Shown piece after piece: positions 8,076-17,535 of a stretch of DNA of 64,000 nucleotides. Each line of letters starts with the position of its first letter. Positions within the stretch are counted from its first letter, which is position 1. Origin of the DNA: Rhabdobacter roseus. GTDB lineage: Bacteria; Bacteroidota; Bacteroidia; Cytophagales; Spirosomataceae. The notes beneath the pieces are model-generated. The model was not told the DNA's origin and made no database searches. It saw nothing but the letters and a program-made list of their open reading frames with translations. The stretch spans positions 1 through 64,000 of the forward strand of contig NZ_JACHGF010000007.1 of NCBI RefSeq assembly GCF_014202275.1. The letters are read 5' to 3'. Both the position numbers and the translations under genes were made by a program.

Positions 8076-8191
8076 TACCCCGGACGGATGTACCCCGGAC
8101 GGATGTACCCTCGCCAGAAGCACGTAGGTACTTTGAGCGAGGGTACTTTCTATTTGCTTCTGCAAACTCAGGAGGTACATCCGTCCGGGGT
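8076..8191. repeat. nested direct and inverted repeats between convergent genes
   Basis: A 19-bp unit, taccccggacggatgtacc, occurs at 8076-8094 and 8092-8110, and its reverse complement lies at 8173-8191. Inside are two further inverted pairs, taccctcgc (8107-8115) with gcgagggta (8138-8146), and cagaagca (8116-8123) with tgcttctg (8156-8163). These two inner pairs cross each other, so alternative folds are possible. The region separates convergent higA and sulfatase genes and may act as a two-way terminator. Confidence 0.7.
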
Positions 8192-8203
8192 ACTTGGTCC
8201 TTA

Positions 8204-9751
8204 CTACCTCGGCTGGGGTTTTTCGCGCACGGCTTGCAGCAGTTCGGCCAGTTCCTTCACTTTCGCGGGGTTTTCCTGGGCGCGGTTGGTACGCTCCTGG
8301 GGTTTGTCGGTGAGGTTGTAGAGCTGCGGCTCGGGGTCGTTGCCGAGCTCGATGCGCACATTAGGCTCAAACTTAATTCCGTTACTGGGCGAAATGTACT
8401 TCCAGTTTCCCTGCACGATCGCCATCGCGCCCCCGTGCTCCACCACGTAGCTGCGGCCCTGCCGCGACTTGCCCAGCCAGGTATCGATCATGTTCCGGCT
8501 GTCGGGTACTTCTTGGGCTTCCAGTTTTTGCCCCGTCAGGGCTGCCAGCGAAGCCGCCCAGTCGATCTGGCTCACCAGCGCCTCCGACACCCCCGGTTTG
8601 ATTTGCCCCGGCCAGCAGGCGAGGGTCGGTACGCGCGTACCAGCCTCGAAAGCGCTGTACTTGCCCCCGCGCAAAGTACCCGCGGGCTTGTGACTGCCGA
8701 GCCGCTCCACGGCCTGGTCGTGGTAGCCGTCGTCGACCACGGGGCCGTTGTCGCTACTAAACAAAATCAGCGTGTTGTTGGTGAGTCCGAGTTCGTCCAG
8801 CTTCCTGGTGATTTCGCCCACGCAGTAGTCCAGCTGCAAGATCACGTCGCCGCGGGGACCCAAACCGCTCTTGCCCGCAAAGCGCGAATGCGGTACGCGG
8901 GGTACGTGGATGTCGTGGGTAGAGAAGTACAGAAAGAACGGTTGGGCACGGTTGGTCTCCATAAAGGCCTTGGCTTTGGTGGTGATGACGTCGGCCATGT
9001 CTTCGTCGATCCAGCGGGCTTGTTTTCCGCCCGTCATGTACCCGATCCGGCTGATGCCGTTGACGATGGTCATGTCGTGCCCATGCGAGGGTTTCATTTT
9101 CAGCAGCTCGGGATTTTCCCGTCCGGTAGGTTCGTTCCCAATTTTTTCCTTAAAACTCACCTGAATCGGGTCGGTTGGGTCCAGGTGCACCACGCGGTGG
9201 TTTTCTACGTAAACGCAAGGTACCCGGTCGCCGGTGGCGGGGATCAGGAAGGAGTAGTTGAAGCCAATCTCCAGCGGACCGGGCTTCACGTCGGCGTTCC
9301 AGTCGGCGCCGGTTTGCGGTCCCAGGCCCAGGTGCCACTTACCCACCACGCCGGTGGTGTAGCCCGCGCGCTGCAGAATAGACGGCAGCGTGGTGTAGTG
9401 CGTAGGGATAATAAGGGTGGCGTCGCCGGTAGCGATGCCCGTGCCTTTGCGCCGCCAGGGGTACTCGCCCGTCATGAGGGCGTAGCGTGAGGGCGTGCAG
9501 GTAGACGACACGGCGTGGGCGTTGGTGAAGCGAAGGCCGCGCTGCGCCAGTCGGTCGATGTTCGGCGTTTTGAATTGGCTGGCCCCGTAGCAGCTCAGAT
9601 CGCCGTAGCCCAGGTCGTCCACGTAGATCAGCACGATGTTGGGCTTGGAAGCGGCGGGCTCGGCGGCGGAGGTACTTGGCGGACGTTTGATAAATCCGGC
9701 TACGCCCAGCAAGAGTAATAAAACGGGAAGTACCTGGCTGTATTTTTTCAT
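8204..9751 (-). CDS. secreted sulfatase (arylsulfatase type)
   Basis: The 515-residue protein has a signal peptide and the full set of formylglycine sulfatase motifs: the metal-binding DD at residues 45-46, the Cys85 modification site in CTPSR (residues 85-89), the GKWHLG motif around residues 137-142, and a later SSDNGP motif. It should hydrolyse sulfate esters after Cys85 is converted to formylglycine. The maturase gene is not in this window. The likely substrates are sulfated carbohydrates. There is no susCD pair or glycoside hydrolase beside it, so it is not part of an evident polysaccharide locus. Confidence 0.9.
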   Translation of the reverse strand: MKKYSQVLPVLLLLLGVAGFIKRPPSTSAAEPAASKPNIVLIYVDDLGYGDLSCYGASQFKTPNIDRLAQRGLRFTNAHAVSSTCTPSRYALMTGEYPWRRKGTGIATGDATLIIPTHYTTLPSILQRAGYTTGVVGKWHLGLGPQTGADWNADVKPGPLEIGFNYSFLIPATGDRVPCVYVENHRVVHLDPTDPIQVSFKEKIGNEPTGRENPELLKMKPSHGHDMTIVNGISRIGYMTGGKQARWIDEDMADVITTKAKAFMETNRAQPFFLYFSTHDIHVPRVPHSRFAGKSGLGPRGDVILQLDYCVGEITRKLDELGLTNNTLILFSSDNGPVVDDGYHDQAVERLGSHKPAGTLRGGKYSAFEAGTRVPTLACWPGQIKPGVSEALVSQIDWAASLAALTGQKLEAQEVPDSRNMIDTWLGKSRQGRSYVVEHGGAMAIVQGNWKYISPSNGIKFEPNVRIELGNDPEPQLYNLTDKPQERTNRAQENPAKVKELAELLQAVREKPQPR

Positions 9752-10032
9752 GCGAATGGGGTAAGGGTAGTTTATAATTTATAAAGGCAAAGTCCAGGGC
9801 CTGGTACCCTAACGAAAAAGAAACTTTCGGACCTCGCAAGAAGAAAAGAGAATTCCTGGTTCTCCCCTCAGACGCGCTAAGGGGTTCTTTTTACTTACGA
9901 AAATGACTATTTTTTTCACCTTTTCGATTCCGCAAGTCAGTAGAAGCCCTTGTTCGTGGCCTTAGTACAAAAAATTCGTATTCGCACATCAATTCCAACC
10001 ATTAAGGTACCTGGGTACTTTGAAAAACTCCT

Positions 10033-10704
10033 ATGAAAAAAATCCTCTACACCCTGCTGGCCTGTACACTACTCGTGGTATCCTGTACTCGCTCCGAGCT
10101 CGAAGAGCCTTTGGAAAATAACTGGGGCTGCATCGAAAGAATCCGCATTTCAGTGACTGACCACAGCATCGACCCCGCTGCCGTCCGGGTGGCCAATGCC
10201 CTTTTGGCCGCCAACAACATTGATCATAGTAACCTCCGTTACTACCAGTTTTTGGATGATTCGGTCCAGACCTACTACCCTCCCTACGCCAAATTTGACA
10301 ACAAGATTGTCAAAGCAGAACAGTACCTAAATGGACTATGAAACTTTACAGGGCAGATCATTTATGGATTTTATAACGGCGAATTCCACTATAAAAGCGG
10401 CAAAATCTCCAACGGTACCAGTCTGGATACCATCCCTAGTCAAAATCTAGGTCAGTTGCGCAGCTTATTTTTAGGACACATGCAGGAATTCGCTCGCTTT
10501 GGCTCGTTTACCCCAACTGAAGATTTCTGTTTAAAAGCAGAGTTTGGGTACTATAATCGGAATGCCGGGGTTGGCAATGCGGAGGAGCAACTGGTAAAGG
10601 CGTGGCGCGTTACGCCAAAAGAACACGACTACCCATACGCCTTCTACAATGATCATGACGGCACATTGCTTTCCTACGACGACGGCATACGGACTATCCG
10701 ATAA
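10033..10704 (+). pseudogene. lipoprotein gene interrupted by an in-frame TGA
   Basis: A frame of 224 codons is split only by TGA at 10339-10341. The first part (102 residues) begins with a lipoprotein signal peptide and lipobox VVSC. The second part continues in the same frame with no shift (FTGQIIYGFYNGEFHYKSG..., then an ATG only at 10480 or so), ending at 10704. Both halves have similar composition and read as one acidic lipoprotein of unknown function. The stop could come from a single base change of a sense codon such as CGA or TGG. Either the gene is broken, or the shorter lipoprotein is made, or the base is a sequence error. Confidence 0.7.
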
Positions 10705-10824
10705 AGCAGCAAACGCTTTTTTTAATTTCCAGAGGACCACAAACTTTTAGTGTCTTGCCGGGTTGAAGCTAAGGCCAAGGTTCATAATATACGGGCCTGG
10801 CTTTTACCAAAACCAACAAAAGGC

Positions 10825-11790
10825 ATGGGCCTGAATCCTGAAGTACGTCCTGAAAATCAGAAAAATAGTGCTGCTTCCGAAAAAAAACTGATTGTACTGG
10901 CCGGAGCAACCGGCGATCTCGGCCTGCGCATTGCCAAGTACCTCCGGCAGCGGGGAGCCCACGTGAGGGCGCTGGTACGGCGGGGAAGTACCAGCCCGGA
11001 AGTAGCCTCCTTGCGCGCGCAGGGCGCTTCGCTCGTGGAGGTAGACTATACCAGCCTGGCCGAGCTGACCCAAGCCTGCGCGGGGGCCTCCTGCGTGGTT
11101 TCGGCTTTGTCGGGCCTGCGGGAGGTCATTGTTGAAGCCCAAACCCGGCTGCTCCAGGCGGCCGTGGAGGCTGGGGTCCCGCGCTTTATTCCTTCCGACT
11201 ACTGCATCGACTTCACCAAGCTCCCCTACGGGAGCAACCGGAACCTTGACCTGCGGCGGGAGTTCAGCGAGCGCCTGGACCAGGCTCCCATCCAAGCTAC
11301 CTCCATTCTAAACGGCATGTTCTCGGACTTACTGACCGGACAGGCCCCGGTGGTACTTTCTGGACTCAAACGCGTGGTCTACTGGGGCGACGCCGACCAG
11401 CCCCTTGACTTCACGACCACCGACAATACCGCCGAATACACCGCGGCGGCGGCCCTCGACGCCTCCACGCCCCGCTACCTCCGTATAGCCGGGGACGTGC
11501 TGAGTAGCCACGGATTGAAAAGGGCCGCCAGCGAAGCATCGGGAGAAAAGTTTCGCCTTTTTCGGGCGGGGGGCCTGGGTACTTTGGCCTTTATGATCAA
11601 GGTTACCCGAGCCCTGTCGCCTAACAATGACGAGGTATTTCCTCCCTGGCAGGGCATGCAGTACCTGCACAACATGCTGAGCGGACTACCCAAGTTACAG
11701 CCGCTGGACAACGACCGTTACGAGCACCTACGCTGGACATCGGTGCGGGAAGTGCTGGCCACGGGCCAAGTACCCGACGCAAAGAAGTAG
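10825..11790 (+). CDS. NmrA-like NAD(P)-binding protein
   Basis: The protein of about 321 residues has a Rossmann fold with the dinucleotide motif GATGDLG near its N-terminus, followed by the RALVRRGS segment that usually reads the NADP phosphate. It fits the NmrA/isoflavone-reductase-like group of atypical short-chain dehydrogenases, which lack a fixed active-site tyrosine and may act as reductases or redox sensors. ATG 10825 is preferred; a GTG at 10750 would add 25 residues with no domain. Its substrate is unknown and neighbours give no clue. Confidence 0.75.
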   Translation: MGLNPEVRPENQKNSAASEKKLIVLAGATGDLGLRIAKYLRQRGAHVRALVRRGSTSPEVASLRAQGASLVEVDYTSLAELTQACAGASCVVSALSGLREVIVEAQTRLLQAAVEAGVPRFIPSDYCIDFTKLPYGSNRNLDLRREFSERLDQAPIQATSILNGMFSDLLTGQAPVVLSGLKRVVYWGDADQPLDFTTTDNTAEYTAAAALDASTPRYLRIAGDVLSSHGLKRAASEASGEKFRLFRAGGLGTLAFMIKVTRALSPNNDEVFPPWQGMQYLHNMLSGLPKLQPLDNDRYEHLRWTSVREVLATGQVPDAKK

Positions 11791-12107
11791 CCCCGAGCAA
11801 AAGCTAGACATGGCTTGCTTTGGAACCAAATTATTCCCGAATCCCAAGAAGGCACTCCCTAAGCTACTCAAGGGGCTTTTTCTCCCTCCGTCAAGTACCT
11901 AGGCGATGCAGTGGCACGGATATTTGGAGAAGTAAGCTATCGTTTAAACTGCCCCGGAAATATACTGCTTGCTATCAGGTAAAGTGCAGAAAATAAGGTA
12001 CTTTTAAGGTACCCCCAGCTACGTAGGTAGTTTACTTTTCTATTCAAGCCTGGGCTATAAAACTACCCGATGGCGGTAAGCGCATTCGACATTTTAACTA
12101 AATATCC
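11791..12107. other. intergenic region
   Basis: This 317-bp spacer holds no gene or RNA that I recognise. Several AAGTACC/GGTACTT motifs are present around 11895 and 12000. Confidence 0.4.
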
Positions 12108-12530
12108 ATGAACAAGAATGGACCCATCATAATAATCGAAGATGATCTTGAAGATCAGGAGTTTCTGGAAGAGGTTTTTCAAAAATTAGCCTATCCCAAC
12201 GAACTTATTTTTTTCACGGATGGGCTGAAAGCCCTCGAATTTTTGAATAAGGAGGAGGTGAATCCCTTTCTTATTCTTTCGGATATAAACATGCCCAAAC
12301 TGGACGGCTTTGCGCTTAGGGATAAGCTAAAAACCGATGCCGCTTTGACAATAAAGTGCATTCCGTACCTCTTCTTTTCAACAGCCTTGAATCAGAAGGC
12401 CGTCATTCAGGCATACAGCGCGTCGGTACAAGGCTTTTTTGTCAAGCAGTCTTCCTTATCGGAATTAGAAAAAACGATTTCGGCTATTATGGAATATTGG
12501 AAACGCTGCGCTGCTCCCAATAATTTTTAA
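12108..12530 (+). CDS. single-domain response regulator (copy 1)
   Basis: The 140-residue protein is a stand-alone receiver domain. The acidic pocket is Asp12/Asp13, the phosphorylation site is Asp59 in LSDINMPKLDG, the switch residue is in FFSTA (Ser91/Thr92), and the conserved Lys is Lys113 in FFVKQ. There is no output domain, so it probably acts by protein contact in a phosphorelay. No histidine kinase gene is adjacent. By direct comparison it differs from the product at 13263-13685 at only 19 of 140 positions, so the two arose by duplication. Confidence 0.9.
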   Translation: MNKNGPIIIIEDDLEDQEFLEEVFQKLAYPNELIFFTDGLKALEFLNKEEVNPFLILSDINMPKLDGFALRDKLKTDAALTIKCIPYLFFSTALNQKAVIQAYSASVQGFFVKQSSLSELEKTISAIMEYWKRCAAPNNF

Positions 12531-13262
12531 GCTAACTCATTTCAGGTTGCCTGGCTAGCCTGAAATGTTGGGTTTTCCCGCCAATAAAAAGCACAAAACC
12601 TGCCGAATCGTACAGGTACAGAGGAAAATCCACTCAACTACCTTGGGAGAGGCCTACCCGGCAAATTTTAGCTCTACATTTGCTACAACTGAAGATCCTC
12701 GTAAGTACCTTTGCACGTTGTGGGGTCTGACCTAAGATGGAATACGGCGAAAGGCGATCGTCCTTCGTTGCCAGGAAAACACCTTGAAATTGTTTTGAGG
12801 CTCTTAGACTGCTTTGCCCGGATACAAGCATCCTTGTTAGTAACTCATTGTTGAAATTTGGGCAAAAACTCAGCACTTAATTTACTGTACTCGGAGCTAG
12901 TTGTGGCTTAATTTCCCTACAATGCTGCTTCAGGGTGGGTTACTTTGTTAAAAGTACCCCAAAACGAAACGGCCCGCTTCTCGGGATAATCATGGCACGA
13001 ATATTTATCATCAAGGCTCATAGACCGAATTCAACGTCCTCGTTTGAGTACGTAGATAAAGTATTTCTTCCAAAGTATATGATGAAATACTTATTCACTC
13101 CATTCGGATCTCTACAGATTCATTTTTGAATCCCATACCAATATTCCACAACCTACTTCCACTGTATCTGGATTTGACAGTATCAAATCTAGTGACCAGC
13201 TTTATAAGCTAAATCCCTAAGTAAACGTAGATGAATAGTTAAAAATGTAAACCCAAAATACA
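12531..13262. other. 732-bp spacer between duplicated response regulators
   Basis: No convincing gene is found. Two ORFs (12634-12876 minus, 12935-13129 plus) show no domain or start signal that supports them. A hairpin, catttcagg-N12-cctgaaatg (12538-12567), follows the first regulator and may end its transcript. The region may contain a promoter for the second copy or a decayed gene. Confidence 0.5.
12538..12575 (+). terminator. possible terminator after response regulator copy 1
   Basis: The 9-bp arms catttcagg (12538-12546) and cctgaaatg (12559-12567) are complementary, and a short T-rich stretch follows. The T-tract is weak. Confidence 0.5.
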
Positions 13263-13685
13263 ATGAATAAAAACGGCCCTATTATAATCATTGAAGATGA
13301 TGCGGACGACCAGGAAATATTAGAAGAAGTGTTCCGTAAATTAGCCTATCCGAATGAAATAATTTTCTTTTTTGACGGGCAAAAGGCTCTTGATTTTTTA
13401 AACCGGGAAGACGTCGTCCCCTTTCTTATTCTTTCGGATATTAACATGCCTAAGCTGGACGGATTTGCGCTCAGGGATAAGCTAAAAACCGACGCCGAGC
13501 TTTCCATCAAATGCATTCCGTACTTGTTTTTTTCTACGGCATTGAGCCAACAGGCGGTCATCCAGGCGTATAGTGCGTCGGTACAAGGTTTTTTTGTCAA
13601 ACAATCCACCATGGCCGAGTTAGAGAAAACGATCTCTGTCATTATGGAATACTGGAAACGTTGCGCCGCGCCTAATAATTTTTGA
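13263..13685 (+). CDS. single-domain response regulator (copy 2)
   Basis: This paralogue of the 12108-12530 product is also 140 residues, with the same phosphorylation Asp59, acidic pair Asp12/Asp13, Ser/Thr switch and Lys113. The changes cluster in the segments at residues 14-52 and 115-117, the alpha1/alpha2 side and the start of the last helix, while residues 53-78 are identical. This may alter which kinase or partner it meets. The pair is probably a fairly recent tandem duplication, although 732 bp of non-coding DNA lie between them. Confidence 0.9.
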   Translation: MNKNGPIIIIEDDADDQEILEEVFRKLAYPNEIIFFFDGQKALDFLNREDVVPFLILSDINMPKLDGFALRDKLKTDAELSIKCIPYLFFSTALSQQAVIQAYSASVQGFFVKQSTMAELEKTISVIMEYWKRCAAPNNF

Positions 13686-13823
13686 GTGGGTTCCCGCCAA
13701 AAGGATGGGGCGTGGGGTAGTCTTTTTAGTCAACAACCAATACCTTCGTGGCAAATCTCCGGTCGACCCGGCAAGATTTACTGCGAAGGTATTGGTCTAT
13801 TAATTGCTCTGTTTTGTTACGCC

Positions 13824-14570
13824 ATGATCTATTCCGAAACGTACCGCATCCGCAACTACGAAACCGACCCCGAAGGCAGGCTTTGGCTTAGCGCGCTGGC
13901 TAACCTCCTGCAGGACGCCGCCGACTGCCATGCTAACCAGCTCGGCGTTGGGCGCCCTGAGCTCCTCGCCTGGGATCTGGCGTGGGTACTTCATCGCCTG
14001 GTACTTTCGGTCAATCGCTGGCCCAGACTAGGCGAATCCATTACGCTGGAAACCAACCCTTCGGGCGAGGAACGGGTGTACATCTACCGGGATTTTCGCG
14101 GCTACGATAGCGCCGGCAAACTACTGTTTACGGCTACCTCTACCTGGCTGGTTTTAAATTTAAGTACCCGGCGGCTCACTACCCCCGCACCGGAAATCAA
14201 ACGACTGTTTGAGCCCTATCGACACCTGGAGCACCTCCCCAGGCCCAGTGGCAAATTTCCGGCCGCGCCAGGTACCTGGACCTACCAAACGACACTCCAA
14301 CCCCGGCACAACGAAATCGACGCCAACCTGCACGTCAACAATGGGGTGTACTTTCAGTGGCTGCTGGAGTCGCTGCCGTTTGATTTCCTGGCCACGCACC
14401 ACTGCCATCATGTCGACCTGGTATTCAAAGCCGAAGGGCAGCGCGGCGAAACGGTGCAGGTACTTAGCGGGCCCGTTGGCCCCAACCGGTTCGTGCACCG
14501 GGTACTCAACCCCCAACAAGCCGAGCTGGTGGTGGCCCTAAGTACCTGGTCGGGGCCGGAGGCTTCCTAG
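13824..14570 (+). CDS. acyl-ACP thioesterase
   Basis: The 248-residue protein carries the double hot-dog fold of the acyl-ACP thioesterase family, which releases free fatty acids from acyl carrier protein. The first half has YSETYRIRNYETDPEGRL and DAADCHANQLG; the second has the typical NEIDANLHVNNGVYFQWLLE segment, where Asn and His lie in the family's active-site region. ATG 13824 was chosen because the reading frame upstream of it has no domain. It lies 72 bp before pyrB on the same strand. Confidence 0.85.
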   Translation: MIYSETYRIRNYETDPEGRLWLSALANLLQDAADCHANQLGVGRPELLAWDLAWVLHRLVLSVNRWPRLGESITLETNPSGEERVYIYRDFRGYDSAGKLLFTATSTWLVLNLSTRRLTTPAPEIKRLFEPYRHLEHLPRPSGKFPAAPGTWTYQTTLQPRHNEIDANLHVNNGVYFQWLLESLPFDFLATHHCHHVDLVFKAEGQRGETVQVLSGPVGPNRFVHRVLNPQQAELVVALSTWSGPEAS

Positions 14571-14611
14571 GCAGAATGTAATTTCTATTTTCTGTTTGCC
14601 GCGGGAGTGCT

Positions 14612-14619
14612 TATCTTTG
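14612..14619 (+). promoter_or_regulatory. probable -7 promoter element for pyrB
   Basis: TATCTTTG matches the Bacteroidota -7 consensus TAnnTTTG and lies 24 bp before the pyrB start. A well-spaced -33 TTTG is not clear, so the call is tentative. Confidence 0.4.
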
Positions 14620-14642
14620 CCAAACTTTCTCTTCCAATCGCA

Positions 14643-15563
14643 ATGACACAACTTTCGGTTCGGCACCTGCTTGGCATCAAAAACCTTACTGAGAACGACA
14701 TTCATACCATTCTTGATACCGCCAACCAGTTCAAAGAAGTCATCAACCGCCCGATCAAGAAAGTACCTTCCCTGCGTGACATCACCATTGCCAACGTATT
14801 TTTTGAAAATTCTACCCGCACCCGTCTCTCGTTCGAACTGGCCGAAAAGCGGCTCTCGGCCGACGTGGTAAATTTCTCCGCCTCGGGTAGTTCGGTCAAA
14901 AAAGGCGAAACCCTGCTCGACACGGTGAATAATATCCTGGCCATGAAGGTAGACATGATCGTGATGCGCCACAGCAGTCCCGGTGCGCCGCACTACCTAT
15001 CGAGCCGGATTCCGGCCAACGTCGTCAACGCCGGGGACGGTACCCACGAACATCCTACTCAAGCCCTGCTGGACGCCTTCTCGATGCGGGAGAAGCTAGG
15101 TACCTTGGTGGGTAAGAAAGTGGCCATCATCGGCGACATCCTGCATTCGCGGGTGGCGCTGTCTAATATTTTTTGTCTGCAAAAGCTCGGGGCCGAAGTG
15201 ATGGTTTGCGGGCCCACGACGCTCATCCCGAAGTACATCGGCGAGCTGGGCGTGAAAATAGGGCATAACGTGCGCGAAGCCCTGCAGTGGTGCGACGTCG
15301 CCAACGTGCTGCGCATCCAGCTGGAGCGCCAGCAGATCAAGTACTTCCCCTCGCTGCGCGAGTACGCACTTTACTTCGGCATCAACCGGCAAATGCTCGA
15401 TGAGCTCGACCGCGAAATTGTACTCATGCACCCCGGCCCCATCAACCGGGGCGTAGAGCTCTCTTCCGACGCCGCCGATTCGCAGCATTCCATTATACTC
15501 AATCAGGTTGAAAACGGTGTGGCCGTCCGGATGGCGGTACTGTACCTGCTGGCCCAGCAGTAG
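14643..15563 (+). CDS. pyrB: aspartate carbamoyltransferase catalytic subunit
   Basis: The 306-residue enzyme makes carbamoyl-aspartate from carbamoyl phosphate and aspartate, the committed step of pyrimidine synthesis. The carbamoyl-phosphate loop FENSTRTRLSFE spans residues 54-65, the HPTQALLD motif sits near residue 134, and the C-terminal half has the HPGPINRG motif that binds aspartate. The length is typical of catalytic chains. No regulatory pyrI follows, so it may be the unregulated trimeric type. ATG 14643 is favoured over upstream in-frame codons. pyrF is also in this window, at 31297. Confidence 0.95.
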   Translation: MTQLSVRHLLGIKNLTENDIHTILDTANQFKEVINRPIKKVPSLRDITIANVFFENSTRTRLSFELAEKRLSADVVNFSASGSSVKKGETLLDTVNNILAMKVDMIVMRHSSPGAPHYLSSRIPANVVNAGDGTHEHPTQALLDAFSMREKLGTLVGKKVAIIGDILHSRVALSNIFCLQKLGAEVMVCGPTTLIPKYIGELGVKIGHNVREALQWCDVANVLRIQLERQQIKYFPSLREYALYFGINRQMLDELDREIVLMHPGPINRGVELSSDAADSQHSIILNQVENGVAVRMAVLYLLAQQ

Positions 15564-15686
15564 CCGCTTCAGCAGCGTGGCCAGGGTACTTTAAGAGGTA
15601 CCTCCCCTCTCGCGGCGCGAGTCGTTCAGTAGTTTTTTCGGGGAAGGTACTTTCCTTTGAAAACCTGACCTCTTCCCTGGCCCTCG

Positions 15687-16631
15687 ATGCGCTCCTACCT
15701 TTACACCCTTTCCATCATTGCGGCGGCTACCTTCGCCATGTTTTTCCCCGGCCTGTTTACCCGCTGGGGTGATTTTGAGCTAAAAACCCTCATCGTGCCC
15801 CTGCTACAAATCATCATGTTCGGGATGGGTACCACCATGGGGCTCAAAGATTTTGAAGGAGTAATTAAATCTCCGCGTACCGTCGGCATTGGCCTTTTGT
15901 GCCAGTTTACCATCATGCCGGTGGTGGGTTTCACGTTGGCAAGTACCTTTAGTTTTCCGCCCGAGATCGCGGCCGGGGTGATTCTGGTGGGTAGCTCGCC
16001 GAGCGGCCTGGCCTCCAACGTCATGTCCTACATTGCCAAGGCCAACGTGGCGCTCTCGCTCACCATCACCGCCGTGGCTACTCTACTCGCGCCCCTGCTC
16101 ACCCCGCTGCTCATGAAGCTCCTGGCCGGTACCATGGTGGAAGTGCAGTTTCTGAAAATGATGTTCGATATCGTTAAGCTCATTATTTTACCCATCGGTC
16201 TGGGGTTGTTTGTCAACTACCTGTTTCGGAAGCAGTCCGTCTGGCTCAACCGCTACATGCCGTTGCTTTCCATGGCGGGCATTGCATTCATCATCTGCAT
16301 CATTACCGCCGCCGGGCGCGACAGCCTCCTCACCATCGGGCTGGCGCTGGTAGCCTGTACGCTTATTCATAACTTACTGGGGTACGTACTGGGGTACTTC
16401 TCGGCCCGCTTGTTGCGGCTGCCGGAGCAAGACTGCCGCACCATTGCCCTGGAGGTAGGTTTACAAAACGGCGGCCTGGCTTCGGGAATCGCCCTGCAAA
16501 TGGGCAAAGTAGCCACCGTGGGCCTGGCTCCCGCGCTTTTTGGCCCTATCATGAATATTACGGGCTCGTTGCTGGCGAGTTGGTGGGCCAAGAAAAAAGT
16601 ACCCGAAACAGAAAATAGGGCGGTGGTCTAA
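15687..16631 (+). CDS. bile acid:sodium symporter (BASS) family transporter
   Basis: The 314-residue membrane protein has about nine or ten hydrophobic segments and the BASS-family motifs MFGMGTTMGLKDF and GSSPSGLASNVMSYIAKANVALS, which form the sodium sites and the crossing region. The C-terminal half has the conserved EVGLQNGGLA motif. Bacterial members carry sodium with organic acids such as pantoate, pyruvate or bile acids; the substrate here cannot be told. It is monocistronic in appearance. Confidence 0.88.
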   Translation: MRSYLYTLSIIAAATFAMFFPGLFTRWGDFELKTLIVPLLQIIMFGMGTTMGLKDFEGVIKSPRTVGIGLLCQFTIMPVVGFTLASTFSFPPEIAAGVILVGSSPSGLASNVMSYIAKANVALSLTITAVATLLAPLLTPLLMKLLAGTMVEVQFLKMMFDIVKLIILPIGLGLFVNYLFRKQSVWLNRYMPLLSMAGIAFIICIITAAGRDSLLTIGLALVACTLIHNLLGYVLGYFSARLLRLPEQDCRTIALEVGLQNGGLASGIALQMGKVATVGLAPALFGPIMNITGSLLASWWAKKKVPETENRAVV

Positions 16632-16701
16632 AACAGACGGGCGGGCTGGTAGTTATGGATGTAGCGCTCTATTTCACTTTTAGCTGATTGAACCCACGCT
16701 T

Positions 16702-17535
16702 ATGCCACCAACCAACCGCCTCGCACTCATCACCGGACCTACCTCCGGAATTGGAAAAATAACGGCCATTGAATTGGCCAAACGCAACTTCGATCTTATC
16801 CTTGTTGCGCGTAATCCGCAAAAAGTAGCCGAGCTTCAGCGGGAATTGGGCAACCACGTGCAAACGGACTTCGTCGAATGTGACCTCGCACGGCTAAGCT
16901 CTGTACGCGAGGCAGTAGCGAAAATAAAAGCGCGCTACTCCAAGCTGGACGTTCTCATCAACAATGCGGGACTCATGATGGACCACCTGGAAATTAGCCC
17001 CGATGGCGTCGAAATGACCTTTGCCACCAATCACCTCGGGCCGTTTTTGCTCACGACGGAGCTGCTGGATCTGCTCAAGGCGGGCGATCAGGCCCGCATC
17101 GTTCACGTTTCGTCGGAGGCCCACCGCTTTGGTACGTTTCGTATTGACCAGCTGGCCCAGCCCGCTACATTTTCGAGCTGGGGTACCTATGGCAATTCCA
17201 AGCTAGCCAATATCTTGTTTTCCAATGCTTTGGCCGAGCGGCTTCAACCCTTTGGCATTACCTCCAACGCCCTCCACCCCGGCGGCGTGGCCACTAACTT
17301 CGCCGGCCAGTCTACGGGGCTTGTGAACTTAACCATGAAGCTAATCCGGCCCTTTTTCAAAACGCCCGAAGAAGGTGCGCAGATGACGATCTACCTCGCG
17401 TCCTCGCCCGAGGTAGAGGGAGTGACCGGGAAGTACTTCAGCGATCTAAAGCAGAAAAAGCCTCATAAAGATGCTCAGAGTAGTTTTTTGGCTAATAAGC
17501 TGTGGGCGTTGAGCGAAGAACTTACGCGCAACTAA
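16702..17535 (+). CDS. short-chain dehydrogenase/reductase
   Basis: The 277-residue oxidoreductase has the cofactor motif TGPTSGIG at residues 11-18, NNAG at 87-90, the catalytic Ser137, Tyr163 and Lys167 in YGNSK, and an extended C-terminus as in retinol dehydrogenase/WW-domain oxidoreductase-like bacterial SDRs. The basic Arg37 after strand 2 suggests NADP(H). Substrate is unknown. Its 3' end overlaps a small convergent membrane-protein gene by 14 bp. Confidence 0.88.
   Translation: MPPTNRLALITGPTSGIGKITAIELAKRNFDLILVARNPQKVAELQRELGNHVQTDFVECDLARLSSVREAVAKIKARYSKLDVLINNAGLMMDHLEISPDGVEMTFATNHLGPFLLTTELLDLLKAGDQARIVHVSSEAHRFGTFRIDQLAQPATFSSWGTYGNSKLANILFSNALAERLQPFGITSNALHPGGVATNFAGQSTGLVNLTMKLIRPFFKTPEEGAQMTIYLASSPEVEGVTGKYFSDLKQKKPHKDAQSSFLANKLWALSEELTRN

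Noticed and set aside
8234-9490. A 418-residue ORF on the plus strand
   Set aside because: It lies opposite the sulfatase gene, whose motifs are complete; the long open frame is a by-product of GC-rich codons.
12634-13129. Two small ORFs between the response regulators
   Set aside because: They have no recognisable motif, poor starts and composition like spacer DNA.
12108-13685. A composite transposon bounded by the duplicated regulators
   Set aside because: The repeated units are whole genes, the spacer has no transposase, and no target-site duplication is seen.
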